From positions 3,420,967 to 3,484,966 of the forward strand of contig NC_087191.1 in assembly GCF_035594125.1 (NCBI RefSeq): a stretch of DNA of 64,000 nt, given 5' to 3'. Source of the DNA: Scylla paramamosain. Its lineage: Eukaryota; Arthropoda; Malacostraca; Decapoda; Portunidae. The notes under the pieces are model-generated. The model made no database searches. It was not told where the DNA came from and saw only the letters and a program-made list of their open reading frames with translations. Each line of letters opens with the position of its first letter. Position 1 is the stretch's first letter. Both the position numbers and the translations under genes were made by a program. Below are positions 52,911 through 64,000 of the stretch, in pieces.

Positions 52911-53130
52911 CGATATAATGAAATTAACTCTTCCACAGATGAATCACCAGATGACAGACCTTCAACGCCTCAGCCGGGAGCCAGTGGCATATCCGGCACA
53001 GATAAAACGCCAGTTATCAATTCTTCCCCTCAACCGGGTCCATCACAAAAGGGAGCGCTACCAGATGGAGTTTCCAGTCCAGCGTCATCTCCACCGGGAA
53101 ATCCAGAGTTGATCGATATTACGGAAAATT

Positions 53131-56100
53131 TTGAGGTGCTTTACCAGACATCATTATTCATTGCCCTCCTATGTCCAGGCTGAACCCAGTGCGTTTCTAA
53201 ACATGCACAGGGATTTCTTTGTAAGGGAGATACGAAATTATTTCATCAGTTACCGTAAAAATTTTCCTCCCTCAATGAAAGTGTTTGCTCAGCTACTCCT
53301 CACACTAGCTAAATTTTCTTCTCTAGGAGAGGACATCTCCAGGACCATTCATATTGCTTTCCGTTCTCGCTTAATCACGTTCCAGGAAGTGGATGAACTT
53401 GTCGGTCGATGGAATGAAACGCTAAGCGGCAGGTTGGAGGGTCTTACTAGTGAGGTGGAAGGCTTTGGATTTATCGTTTTGCGAGTGAATGGCTTCTTCA
53501 TAAATTATTGTGCGTATGTAGCCGTCAATGGCATTGGATGTTATGTTCCATTCCCTAACAGTATGTGGGGAAAAAATGAAATTTTCAATCCTAACGGTCG
53601 GTTATCGTCATGTATTATTCAGAGTATGGCCGTTTTTAAATTCGAACGTCAACGCAAATCATGGAAGAACATTCGTCGGATGGTAGAGAGACCCACTCGT
53701 TGTGAGAGATGGGTCAAGACTGACGGTGTGACGTTTCCCGTGAGTTGGGAGGGACTATCTACGCTAAAGCATTTGAATCGCGTGTCTGTGCATGTTTACA
53801 CGCTGTATAAGAGCGATGGCAGGTACCATCTGTCTCTTTCTAGGAAAGGAAACGCCAGGTTTTCCGTCTTTTTCTCTCTCCTTTTGCTGGGTACGCTTAC
53901 TTCATTGTTAATCGGCAGGTTAACGTGGTGGGATAGAGTATTTATCTGGGAGTTAACGCGGTAAACCATTTCATAGTTTTTTATTTTTTTTTCTTATCAT
54001 TTCATAGGTAAATCATTTCATAGCATTTCATTGTCTGTCGGAAACCTGTCGGTCATATCTTAGCTCCTCCATATGACTGACGAAAATCAAGACCGTTTTC
54101 AGAAGGAGAAACAATGCGAACTTTGTTTTCGTCCCTTTGATGGCTAGTACCCCTCCCACAGACATAATGACCACAGTCTGCCTCGGAATAATTACATAGG
54201 TGCTTAATGCAGTCGCTGTAACCTCCAGTGTCATGATATGAGGTGATATCTCATCACCTTGGCCCACAATATTAGTTTTGATGTCGGTGTTATCTTAAAA
54301 GTGTTCAATAAACCAAAGACAGAAGTTGGTATTCTTTTCAAATCGAGCACGCAATTATTAAGAGGAGAGAGGATTGACGACCTGCAATTCCAAGATACTT
54401 CAAGTGTCATGGGTTTGAGAAAGTTAGCAGAAAGTCACGTAGCAGCGGGTTATATACACATGAGATGGTCAGTTATCTCTCCCAGGAAGTGAGAGACTGT
54501 ATGCACAAAATCAGGTGATGTGTTACGAATACGTCACTAATTTAGAGTGCTTAAAAGAGACGAGATTACCACCTCGCGAGGCTTTTCGCGACTTGTTCAA
54601 GCAGAGACATGTATTGCCAGTAGATTATCAATATGCTCAACGTGTCTGGGAGATGGCATCCTGCCACCCTTTAGGTGATTACGTCAAATTGTACTGTGAG
54701 ATAGAAATTGGATTATTAGCCGACGTTTATATTAAATACAGATCATCTTTGCAGGAGTTGTATGGTCTGGACGTAGCACATTATTTATCATTGTCATCGT
54801 ACGCTTATGATGCATTTTTAAAGTCGACAGGCGTTCAGCTTGACCCGCCCTACAGTCGTGAATTGTTTCACCTCGTTAAAAGAGACATTCGAGGAGGCTT
54901 TGTAACCTGAGCTCGACCCTTCATGAGGGCCAACCACGGGGACAATGGCGAGGCTGGTACGTATGCATTTTATTTGTATTTTAATTCATTGTATGCGAGC
55001 GTGATGTGTTTGTCCTTGCCCGTGGGGGATATTAAGAGACTCACCTCCCGTGAGATAGATAAATTTTTAGAGGTTGGGATCATGAATCATGCCACAGATG
55101 GGGACACTGGATGCTGGCTTCATATCGACACCCGTGATATTGCTGAAGATGTTGCTGGGTTTACCAATGAATTTTCCCTATGTCTCACTCACATGAATAT
55201 TGCAAAAGACATGCTCTCACCTCACAATCAGAGGTTATTAGAGGGAGAAAGACGTAAACTTGCCAAGAGAAACCGGAAATTGGTGGCGTCACACCAAGCT
55301 TTGAAGGACCATTTCATAAGCCTTGAAATACTCCAGCTGTTGATGTCTTTGGGGCTTCAGATTCAGTGTATCCATGGGATATGTAGTTACCGCCAGTCGC
55401 CATACCTTAAGCCTTTTATAGAAAGAAACGTTAATCAACGTAGACAGGAGACATGTAAAATAAAGAGTCGGGTTTTTAAAGTTGATGTCGAATGTGATGT
55501 ATGGACGATCATGCTCTCGGAGTTGAGGTATGAATTAAAGCAAAAATATGTCACCAACGAAAATACTTTTTTGAAATGCGTGGCCGATCCATCATTTAAA
55601 ACAGTGTATCATCTGGTAATCAGAGGGCTACCTGTATGAACAGAAAAAATAAAAAGAGCACTAAGATAAGACAGCCTAATTAATTACTTGGGTTTTCAGA
55701 TCTTGGAGTTGGCTAAGAAAGTCATGTATTATTTCTGGTACAAGGTGATCAAAGCTAAATACGGCGATCGAGCCGTAGTTACGAAGACACGGATAGCTTC
55801 GTTTTCAGTTTAGAAATTTATAAAAGTTTAAATGATGAACAGAAACATGGAGCTATACCTGACTATGTGGACACTAGCAACTTCCCACATGATCATCCTT
55901 GCTTTAATGGCGAGAGAAAAAGGACAATTAGGCTTATTAAAGTCAGAGACAGGGACTCGACTCATCAAGGAAGTTGTGGTACTGAAGCCCAAGATGTACT
56001 TAGTACTCATGGAAGATGAAAGTTACATGACACGCTGTAAAGGTATACCAAGTTGTCATTAACACGTTTTAACACACGAAGCTTTCAAAAATGGCAATGA

Positions 56101-56239
56101 TTCCAGATGGGTTGATTGCTTTAACATTATAAATGTCAAGGGACAAATCTCCAGTACGAGCGTAAAGAAGCGAACACTCTTACGGTTTGATGACAAGCGA
56201 TATTGTGTCGACGCGCGCATATTACCACCCGGAGAATGA
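53131..56239 (+). pseudogene. Polinton-type family B DNA polymerase, broken
   Basis: Domains in order: an N-terminal region (53131-53850) with IIQSMAVFKFERQRKSW and HVYTLY; an endonuclease-VII-like zinc finger (CELC near 54115, then an NHS-N-YIGA-CSRCNL pattern to 54220); the 3'-5' exonuclease with AHNISFD (54263); a region with LADVY and IRGGF (54720-54905); polymerase motif A-like YFNSLYASVM (54975); a motif B-like block ending QSPYLKPFI (55415); motif C YEDTDSFVF (about 55780) with both Asp present; and a thumb-like LKPKMYLVLMED (55990). It ends at a TGA at 56239. Protein-primed replication is expected for this family. At least five frame changes and stops disable it. Confidence 0.88.
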
Positions 56240-56475
56240 GAAAGTGGTAGAAGAAGAAGAAGAAAAAAAAAGAAGAAGAAGAAGAAGAAGAAGAGGAGTA
56301 GGAGGAGGAGGAGGAGAAGGAGCAGGTGTTACACCGGGCGAATAAGGAAAAGAGAGAAATGTTGCCAATTTGTTATTTTCTTTTATTTATTTATTTATTT
56401 ATTTATTTATTTTTCAGGCAACTGAAACGCAGGATTATATAACAGTCGGTTGGAGACAGTGTAGGTGTGAGCAGC
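56240..56475. other. Purine-rich (AAG/GGA)n tract and (TTTA)n
   Basis: An AAG/GGA tract (56245-56330) and ATTT repeats (56380-56415) lead to a possible splice acceptor TTTTTCAG|GCAAC at 56418. Confidence 0.7.
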
Positions 56476-56598
56476 ATGAATCATGTAACAGGAGTGAAAG
56501 CAGGTGTAAACGTGATGATGACGTCATCCCATAAAGTAACTAAGCGTAAGAGAATTTGTTTCGATAAGGTAAATGATCATAAGAGACGATGCATGTAA
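56476..56598 (+). CDS. Small basic ORF in the Polinton, unknown
   Basis: Forty codons from ATG 56476 to TAA 56598, with KVTKRKRICFDKVNDHKRR, a Lys/Arg-rich stretch. It could be a small DNA-binding or virion core-type protein, or chance. Low confidence. Confidence 0.25.
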   Translation: MNHVTGVKAGVNVMMTSSHKVTKRKRICFDKVNDHKRRCM

Positions 56599-56680
56599 TT
56601 TTATTTTTTCTTCTTAGTTTTAGTACATAATAAATACTGTAACTTGATATGGTATGTTTTAGTCTTCCTTAAGGTGAATC

Positions 56681-57360
56681 ATGGATAAGACGTTCAACGA
56701 AGAGATGCTGAATCTATTTCGATACATCTCACTACTCATTATTGCTGGTTATACCAATTCTGGAAAAAAAAAACACATTTATGTACTAAGTTGTGGAGAA
56801 ATACGAAGGCGTGTTTAGCAAAATTGTTATATGTGGCTTTACCTCGCATCCACTACAGAATAACGCCAAAATCAAAGACAAAGTCGAAATACACGAGGAA
56901 ATTATAGATCCAGTTGTTGATATCACGCCATATACAGACCCGCGCATCCAAACACTTTTGATATTAGACGATAATTTTCTGTCGTCGCCCAGTTCACAAA
57001 CACTGGTAAATACTTTTCTCAAGGGACGATATAAGAGTCCCTCCGTCATTTTGATCACGCAGAATATACATATTTTTTCCAGTAAAATACTCCTGAACTA
57101 TTGGCTTTAACACCTCCCATTACATCCTCATGAAAAACAGAGAATTTACCAAGTGCAGTACTTAGGGAGACAGATCTTTGGACGAGAGCGCTCGAAACTG
57201 TTTCTGGACATTTATAAAAATACAGTTCTGAAGCGAAGCCACTGTTATCTTTCTCTGTGACTTGGCTCCGGACACACCTGAAGAATTACACTTGCGCACC
57301 AATATTGTGGGAGAACTGCCTTGTGAAAAATCTTTCTGTTATGAATGCTATGATACTTAA
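56681..57360 (+). pseudogene. Polinton packaging ATPase (FtsK/HerA, A32-like)
   Basis: ATG at 56681. Walker A is AGYTNSGK (about 56745), where a run of A's causes a frameshift. Then come LVEKYEGVFSKIVICGF, Walker B QTLLILDDNF (56955), and the sensor-like SVILITQN (57040). The tail continues through YLGRQIFGRERSKLFLDIY and DTPEELHLRTNIVGELP to a stop at 57360. In Polintons this ATPase pumps DNA into capsids. Three or more frameshifts. Confidence 0.85.
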
Positions 57361-57378
57361 AGATATATAAATCACGAT

Positions 57379-58390
57379 GTTAGTAATCCTGCCGGCTTAG
57401 GGGACATCCGTCAGTTGTACAGGGAAGCAAGAAAAAATAATAAGAATATAACCTGGCGTGACATGAAAGATTTTCTTCAGCAAAGTCGTACATACACACT
57501 CCATAAGCCGACTAGACAAAGATTTCCCCGCAGGAAGATTCTAGCAGCCAAACACAGTCATGACATACGACCTGGCAGAATTTTTTTCCGCCCTCTAGAA
57601 ATATAATAAAGGTGTGAAATATATCCTGTTTTGTTTGGACGTCTTTAGTCGGTATTTACTGGTTGCACCACTTACCAGTAAATCCGCCGAAAGTACGCTG
57701 AAGGCATTACTGGCAATCCTATAGTCAGAAAAGTCTAAGTGAATATCACGCCTCTTTACAGATCAAGGAACGGAATGTTACAGACGTATTTAAATTCGAA
57801 ACGCATGTTGTTGTACTCCAATTACTCCTGCGAGACTAAAGCGAGCTTGGCGGAAAGAGTCATTCGAACCATTAAATCCAAGATCTATAAATTTTTGACG
57901 CTAAACAATACGTTAACTTACAGTGACGTGCTTCCGACCCTGGTGGAGGCGCATAACCACACGCCCCATCGCGGATTAGGAAGGGAACAAGCTGTCTTAA
58001 GTACATCAGCTAAGTGAATTGCCTCTCATCAAGGCTCGCTTCAGACGCATGTGTTTAAATTGTCACTCGGTAAAAAGAGCTGTCAATACTGATTTGACGG
58101 TGGAAGACATCGCCTACAATCGGTCTCTCGAACTCAGTTCATGTTTAATAAGGCAACACCGAGAAGTTATTTAAAACCACCAGTGTAGATACGTTGCAAA
58201 CCATCCCCACCTACTATTATGGGGTGTGAAGACGTAAAAGGGGCTTTCTACCGCGATGAACTCATTAAAACTCATTAAAATTGATATATTGAAAACTCGG
58301 TCTCACCGAGGGAAGAAATAGTACTGAGTGCATTGGAGGAATTATCCTTGTAAATTTGACGGCTGGATAGACACGACTGACTTATTGAGA
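57379..58390 (+). pseudogene. Polinton retroviral-type integrase with chromodomain
   Basis: N-terminal region GDIRQLYREARKNNKNITW and YTLHKPTRQRFPRRKILA. The core follows: FCLDVFSRYLLVAPL (57630), LFTDQGTE with the second Asp (57755), and SLAERVIRTIKSKIYKFL with the Glu (57850), then NHTPHRGLG. The C-terminal part ends in a chromodomain-like HWRNYPCKFDGWIDTTDL (58330). About four frame changes. DDE integrases of this type insert Polintons. Confidence 0.87.
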
Positions 58391-59990
58391 TATGACGAAA
58401 GAACCTCTGATTTTACAATAAAGAGATCTAATATTCCTGTTGACTCATATCTCACCGAAACTGAGAAAGGTGATGCAAGAATGGAAAAAAACATGAACTT
58501 GAATGTATTTCTGAACTTTTCTCCAACTTTTTTAAAGAAAAACCTGACAGACAAGTCTAAGGTGATAAAATAATTAAAGAAATTTAAGAATAACATTAGT
58601 ACAGTAGCCTTAAAAAAAGAAAATACGGTTTTTTTTTTTAAAGAAAGCAATATTACTCTCCAAAAGAGGTGGAAGTATGCTGACTGCTCTGGTATCCCTG
58701 ACAGCGACAGTCATTACCAGTTTATTACAAAAATGAAAGAATATTGCCTCGTTCCAGTGTCCATCGCCGAAAAATAAATGTATAGTACCCCACCGTTGCC
58801 ATCGCCGCCACCGGCGCCACCACCACCACCCTTTATTCATCTATCCCACCGCGACTAGCTCAAACACCCTTACCTTCTCGTAACACTCCCCCGTTAGACG
58901 GCTTGATTCGTGCTGTCGTACCGCCTACTTATCGAGAGTACGTTAAATTGCTGGATGGAAAACCTAATATTACGTGGAATGAAAAAATAATTTTTTGTCT
59001 CCTTTTCCCAGATTGAACTTGATACATCTGATTACTATTTTGGGTAATCCCAAAGGCAAATTCTCGAGTCAAGAGAAATCACTGATCTCTATGTTATTCC
59101 ATTTCGCGCAGCTTAATCCTGAAAATATACGAAACGTGAGACAAAGGAAAAACCTAGTAGGTGGCACGTGGTTGCCCTTCTAACAAAGAACCCTCGTGGT
59201 GAAACTCACCGATAAGATCTAGTCTGAGGAATGCTATGAACATCTGCCTCCACCACCGATTCCTCCGTGGCGATAGCTGGTAACTCCAGACTGGCAGGTG
59301 AAAGACCTGCTGTGCGTGAGAAATCATGTCACAGTCGGCATGGAGCTACAAACAGTCACGGGAAGAGTCGACGCTACTGAATTTGCCAGTCATGGGAATT
59401 TTCTGATTTACGCTGTAACCTCCATCGGCTATGACAGTTTTGGACTCGCAAATAACTTACATAAAGCACACCAACATGAAAGTTTCGCAGAAATCGATTT
59501 TATAATCTCTCGAGAGCAGTGTTAAGCAGCAGACACGAACCAGGGACATTGGTGATGCACGTACCCCTCGAAGAAAAAGAAGACCTTTTTTTTTTGTCTC
59601 GTCCTTACCTTGTCGCCTCTTAAACGCAGTTTGGATGGGAGGCCGCCATTGAGGACAACAGTAAAGCCAGGCTTGCTGTGAACACATCGCGAGAGTGGCC
59701 TTATGTCAACGGCCTGAGAGAGGATACTAAGATCAACCGCCGACACTATTTCAAGACCTGCATGAAGAAATTATCCTTGCTGGCCATGGTACATAAGGAG
59801 GTGGAAAAAATTATCATCCTAGCAGGATTAGGATGTCGTGGTAGACTGGGTGGTGGATGGCAGGAATATTACCTGCCAGCAATACAAGCCCTGGCGGTCA
59901 GACTGCAGCCTTTTGGTATACTAACAGTACTTGTGCGTTTACCTGGATAAGGTACATGTTTATAAACGTCATCTGGTGATGGGGGAATGT
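58391..59990 (+). other. Polinton genes of unknown function, decayed
   Basis: Several open pieces with coding look. A Pro-rich start at 58779 (PPLPSPPPAPPPPP) is followed by GLIRAVVPPTYREYVKLLDG and WNEKIIFCLLFP. Next is GNPKGKFSSQEKSLISMLFH (59040-59180), then GRVDATEFASHGNFLIYAV (59365-59520), and finally LREDTKINRRHYFKTCMKKL and GLGCRGRLGGGWQEYYLP (59690-59950). I do not recognise them. Capsid, protease or accessory genes are expected here from the order in Polintons. Confidence 0.45.
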
Positions 59991-60000
59991 TCAGTTGTTG

Positions 60001-60667
60001 GCTAGCCATGGTGGGAGATGAACATTACTTATATTTGACCAATTTAGGGAATCGGGTCGTGTATCCTGATAGCACACTGGGAAAGTTTGAAAATAGACTT
60101 AATTCTCCTTTACGTCCGGATCCCAATGAGGATTATGAAGTGACTCTCTTTAACTGTTTATATCCTAAGACATATTATAGCATACCCAAAAATTATTATT
60201 CGAGTCACTTAGAAATATGGGCCACAGCGCATGTCAGTCCATGACATTCTTATCTCCTCTTCACCTTACTTCAAACCAACATCGAAGTCGGCGATACGAG
60301 GTATATGATCCATATTCTTAATGGTGAACTTGCAGACGTCCTTACAGATAGCCTCAAAAGACACTTTTCACTTTATTTCAAGAAAGAATTTTGTTTTTCC
60401 CGCAGTATAATAAAGCACTGCGCAGGACGGACTTGTTTGTCCATAGACGACAGACGACCACTTTTTAAACTTACCGTGAAATTTCCCTCCCCCCTCGTCA
60501 GGATGGCGGAGTAGATTCGCCCTTTTCTTTTCAGATTACAATATATGGTGGTCAGATGGTAAATTTATTGTCCGCGATTACCATGGCAGGAGGGCGAGAT
60601 TTTCACCAGATCACGTACAAATCTCTTAATAAAGACCACTTAGACAGTATTTCTATGAAGGTGACTG
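60001..60667 (+). pseudogene. Polinton capsid-like (penton/minor capsid type) gene, cut by a LINE
   Basis: Begins near 60010 with HYLYLTNLGNRVVYPDSTL, then FENRLNSPLRP and DYEVTLFNCLYPKTYYSIP. The pattern (F...L..PL.L....WEV.L....YP) resembles the N-terminus of Polinton minor-capsid/penton-type proteins. Later pieces: NIEVGDTRYMI (60280) and FSFQITIYGGQMVNLLSA (60530). Stops break it, and LINE-B copy C begins at 60668. The identification is tentative. Confidence 0.5.
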
Positions 60668-63600
60668 GCAGTAGACACCTGCCGAAACGATAATTACTCC
60701 CAGTGAGGTCTAAAGCACTGTTCAGGGGGTGCTGAGAACTTATCATTAAACCCAGCTGTGACCTCGCTGAACGTTTCCCTTTGTGTCTCACAACACAAGG
60801 GGGCAGTCACAGCCTGCCCTCTAAAGACAACTCTCTTTCTCCACACAAAACTACAAGCACTTAATAACACACACACCCTTCACTCAAAAATTTTAAAATC
60901 GTCATGGCGACATGACTGACATGAGGCAACTGACAGTAGCCTCTTTCTGTTCCCTCCTACTTTCTCTATCCTCATTTTCGATCCAAAGCTGGATGCTGCG
61001 TTTATGTGCGCAATGACTTAACCTGCTCTCGTGCCCACGCTCTTGAATCTTCCGAGTTTTCCACCATCCGGCTACGACTACAGAGTCACTCTCATACTAA
61101 ATTTATCTGTGCTGTATACCTCTCACCTAACTCCTCTGACTATAAGAAATTCTTTGACTACTTAACTTCCAAAACGGAGCACATTCTAACCCTCTTCCCT
61201 TTTGCAGAGATCTCCATTCTTGGAGCCTTCAATGTTCACCACCAGCTTTGGCTTTCCTCTCCCTTTATTGACCATCCTGGTGAACTAGCCTACAACTTTG
61301 CTATCCTCCTTGACTAGAGCAATTGGTGCAAAACCCTTCTCGTATTCCTGACCGTCTTGGAAATACGCCCAACATTCTTGATCTTTTCCTGACCTCTAAT
61401 CCTTCTGCTTATGCTGTCACCCTTTCTTCTCCGTTGGGCTCCTCCGATCACAATCTCATATCTTTATCTTGTCCTATCGCACCAATCCCTCCTCAGGATC
61501 CCCCTAAGCAAAGGTGCCTCTGGCGTTTTGCCTCTGCTAGTTGGGGGGACCTGAGGAGGTATTTTGCTGATTTTCCTTGGAATGACTACTGCTTCCGTGT
61601 CAGAGACCCATCTTTGTGTGCTGAGCGCATAACAGAGGTGATAGTGTCTGGCATGGAGGCGTACATTCCTCACTCTGTTTCTCATCCTAAACCTTCTAAA
61701 CCTTGGTTTAACACAGCTTGTTCTCGTGCTATACATGATAGAGAGGTGGCCCACAAAAGGTACTTAAGCCTTCCTTCACCAGAATCTCATGCACTTTATA
61801 TTTCTGCCCGGAACCATGCCAAGTCTGTTCTCCAACTAGCCAAAAACTCCTTCATTAACAGAAAATGTCAAAACCTTTCAAGATCTAACTCCCCTCATGA
61901 TTTCTGGCATCTAGCCAAAAACATCTCCAATAACTTTGCATCTTCTTCTTTCCCTCCTCTATTTCAACCAGATGGCTTCACTGCTATCACATCTATTTCT
62001 AAAGCTGAATTATTTGCTCAAACCTTTGCTAAAAAATCTGCCTTGGACGATTCTGGGCTTGTTCCTCCCTCTCCTCCACCCTCTGACTACTTCATGCCAC
62101 GTATTAAAATTCTTCACAATGATGTTTTCCATGCCCTCGCTGGCTTAAACCCTCGGAAGGCTTATAGACCTGATGGGGTCCCTCCTATTGTTCTCCGAAA
62201 CTGTGCCTCTGTGCTTGCACCTTGCCTAGTCAAACTCTTTCAGCTCTGTCTGTCAACATCTACCTTTCCTTCTTGCTGGAAGTTTGCCTACATTCAACCT
62301 GTTCCTAAAAAGGGTGACCGTTCTAATCTCTCAAACTACCGTCCTATTGCTTTAATTTCCTGCCTATTTAAAGTTTTTGAATCTATCCTCAACAGGAAGA
62401 TTCTTAAACATCTATCACTTCACAACCTTCTATCTGATCGCCAGTATGGGTTCCGTCAAAGCCGCTCTACTGATCTTCTGGCTTTCCTTACTGAGTCTTG
62501 GTCATCCTCTTTTAGAGATTTTGGTGAAACTTTTGCTGTTGCCTTGGACATATCAAAAAGCTTTTGATACAGTCTGGCACAAAGCTTTGATTTCCAAACT
62601 ACCCTCCTACGGTTTCTATCCTACTCTCTGTAACTTCATCTCAAGTTTCCTTTCTGACCGTTCTATTGCTGCTGTGGTAGACGGTCACTGTTCTTCTCCT
62701 AAATATATTAACAGTGGTATTCCTCAGGGTTCTGTCCTGTCACCAACTCTCTTCTTATTATTTATTAATGATTTTCTAAACCAAACTTCTTATACTATCC
62801 ACGTCTTTTCATAGACGTCCAACCCTTCAGGAGGTAAACATATCACGCAGGGAAGCCACAGAACGCCTGACTTCTGATCTTTCTAAAATTTCTGATTGGG
62901 GCAGAGCAAACTTGGTATTGTTCAATGCCTCAAAAACTCAAATCCTCCATCTATCAACTCGACACAACCTTCCAGACAACTATCCCCTCTTCTTCAATGA
63001 CACTCAACTGTCCCCCTCTTCTACACTGAACATCGTCGGTCTGTCCTTTACTTATAATTTGAACTGGAAACTTCACATCTCATCTCTAGCTAAAACAGCT
63101 TCTATGAAGTTAGGCGTTCTGAGACGTCTCCGCCAGTTTTTCTCACCCCCCAGCTGCTAACTCTGTACAAGGGCCTTATCCGTCCATGTATGGAGTATGT
63201 TTCACATGTCTGGGGGGGTTCCACTCATACTGCTCTTCTAGACAGGGTGGAATCAAAAGCTTTTCGTCTCATCAACTCCTCTCCTCTAACTGACTTTCTT
63301 CAGGCTTTCTCTCACTGCCGCAATGTTACATATCTAGCTGTCTTTTACCGCTATTTTCATGCTAACTGCTCTTCTGATCTTGCTAATTGCATGCCTCCCC
63401 TCCTTCCAACACAAGACTTTCTTCTTTCTCTCACCCCTATTCTGTCCACCTCTCTAACGTAAGAGTTAACCAGTATTCTCAATCATTGATCCCTTTCTCT
63501 GGTAAACTCTGGAACTCCCTGACTGCTTCTGTATTTCCACCTTCCTATGACTTGAATTCCTTCAAGAGGGAGGTTTCAAGACACTTATTCATCAATTTTT

Positions 63601-63739
63601 GACCACTGCTTTGACCCTTTTATGGGAGTGGCATTTCAGTGGGCATTTTTTTTATTAGATTTTTGTTGCCCTTGGCCAGTGTCCTTCCTACATAAAAAAA
63701 TAAATAAATAAATAAATGATAATAATAATAATAATGATG

Positions 63740-63806
<67 letters not shown>
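60668..63806 (+). mobile_element. LINE-B family copy C
   Basis: Starts GGCAGTAGACACCTGCCG like copy B. A deletion removes about 30 codons near the ORF start (around 60910: MAT then directly DMRQLTVAS). Ends TTGCCCTTGGCCAGTGTCCT followed by (AAAT)n and (AAT)n to 63806. Inserted in the Polinton capsid-like gene. Confidence 0.9.
60904..63602 (+). pseudogene. LINE-B ORF: endonuclease and RT (copy C)
   Basis: The endonuclease has LGAFNVHHQ (Asp of GDFN replaced by Ala) and SSDHNLIS. The RT has [22 protein letters not shown] and GIPQGSVLSPTLF. The catalytic YADD is missing: a 35-bp deletion near 62800 removes it. C-terminal GGSTHTALLDRVESKAFRL is present. Also a stop near 61316 and frameshifts near 62560 and 63160. 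The copy cannot encode a working RT. Confidence 0.88.
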
Positions 63807-63807
<1 letters not shown>

Positions 63808-64000
63808 TGTTCTAAGTTGTGCGTTCAGCGCTTCTTATTTGTTATCCCTTCTGTTCTGAGTTGTTGATTGTTACTTGCCCAGTCAATTGATGATGCTTGG
63901 TGTGTTGGTAGCGTGGAGGACCGGAGTAAGGCGGTGACTCTGGTAGTTTGGAGGTCGTGGGTAATTGGTTGTTATAATGATGTGTGCGAATAAAAGACAC
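63807..64000. other. Right-edge DNA, unassigned
   Basis: Last 194 bp. It contains an AATAAA at 63990. It could continue the Polinton or receptor intron; no motif supports either. Confidence 0.4.

Noticed and set aside
54028..54267. Minus-strand 79-codon frame
   Set aside because: Antisense to the zinc-finger part of the Polinton polymerase.

Overview
This is animal nuclear DNA. It has spliced genes with GT-AG introns, long dinucleotide microsatellites and many LINE and LTR retrotransposons. A TTAGG-type telomere-like tract, a divergent ionotropic receptor (IR) gene and the style of the CR1 and LINE families point to an arthropod, most likely a decapod crustacean and perhaps a crab. That placement is inference; no species marker is present.

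The only host gene I can support is a plus-strand chemosensory-type ionotropic receptor. Its exons lie at 10605-10763, 14687-14759, 47665-47965, 48531-48748, 50324-50504 and 50877-50976. Their splice phases fit each other and together they encode about 344 codons: the S1 ligand-binding lobe, M1, the pore loop, M3 and part of S2. The second intron is about 33 kb and is full of nested transposons. The end of the receptor (rest of S2, M4) is not seen and may lie beyond the window.

Layout. 1-1808: start of a minus-strand Ty3/Gypsy element (gag, leader, LTR-like repeat). 1809-9290: CR1 retrotransposon copy 1, split by a 3.07 kb Mutator-like (MULE) DNA transposon at 1890-4958 with inverted termini and an 8-bp target duplication. 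9591-14440: LINE fragments, a MITE and receptor exons 1 and 2. 14869-19786: CR1 copy 2 (minus), itself hit by an 834-bp insert carrying TTAGG tracts. 20031-29900: a decayed Ty3/Gypsy element with both LTRs, holding CR1 copy 4, which holds a second-family LINE copy (three levels). 30000-34000: microsatellites and unassigned DNA. 34033-37338: LINE-B copy. 39400-41370: a degenerate repeat-borne gene behind an array of heat-shock-element-like sites. 42922-46479: CR1 copy 3 inside a minisatellite. 47665-50976: receptor exons 3-6.

51881-60667 is a decayed Polinton/Maverick-type element. It has a spliced Cys-rich leader with a tandemly triplicated 78-nt exon, a protein-primed type DNA polymerase B, an FtsK/HerA-type packaging ATPase, a retroviral-type integrase with a chromodomain, and a capsid-like gene that is cut by a LINE copy at 60668-63806. 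Nearly every mobile-element gene here has frameshifts or stops. The three LINE-B copies and the CR1 copies remain close to each other in sequence, so insertion is probably fairly recent.
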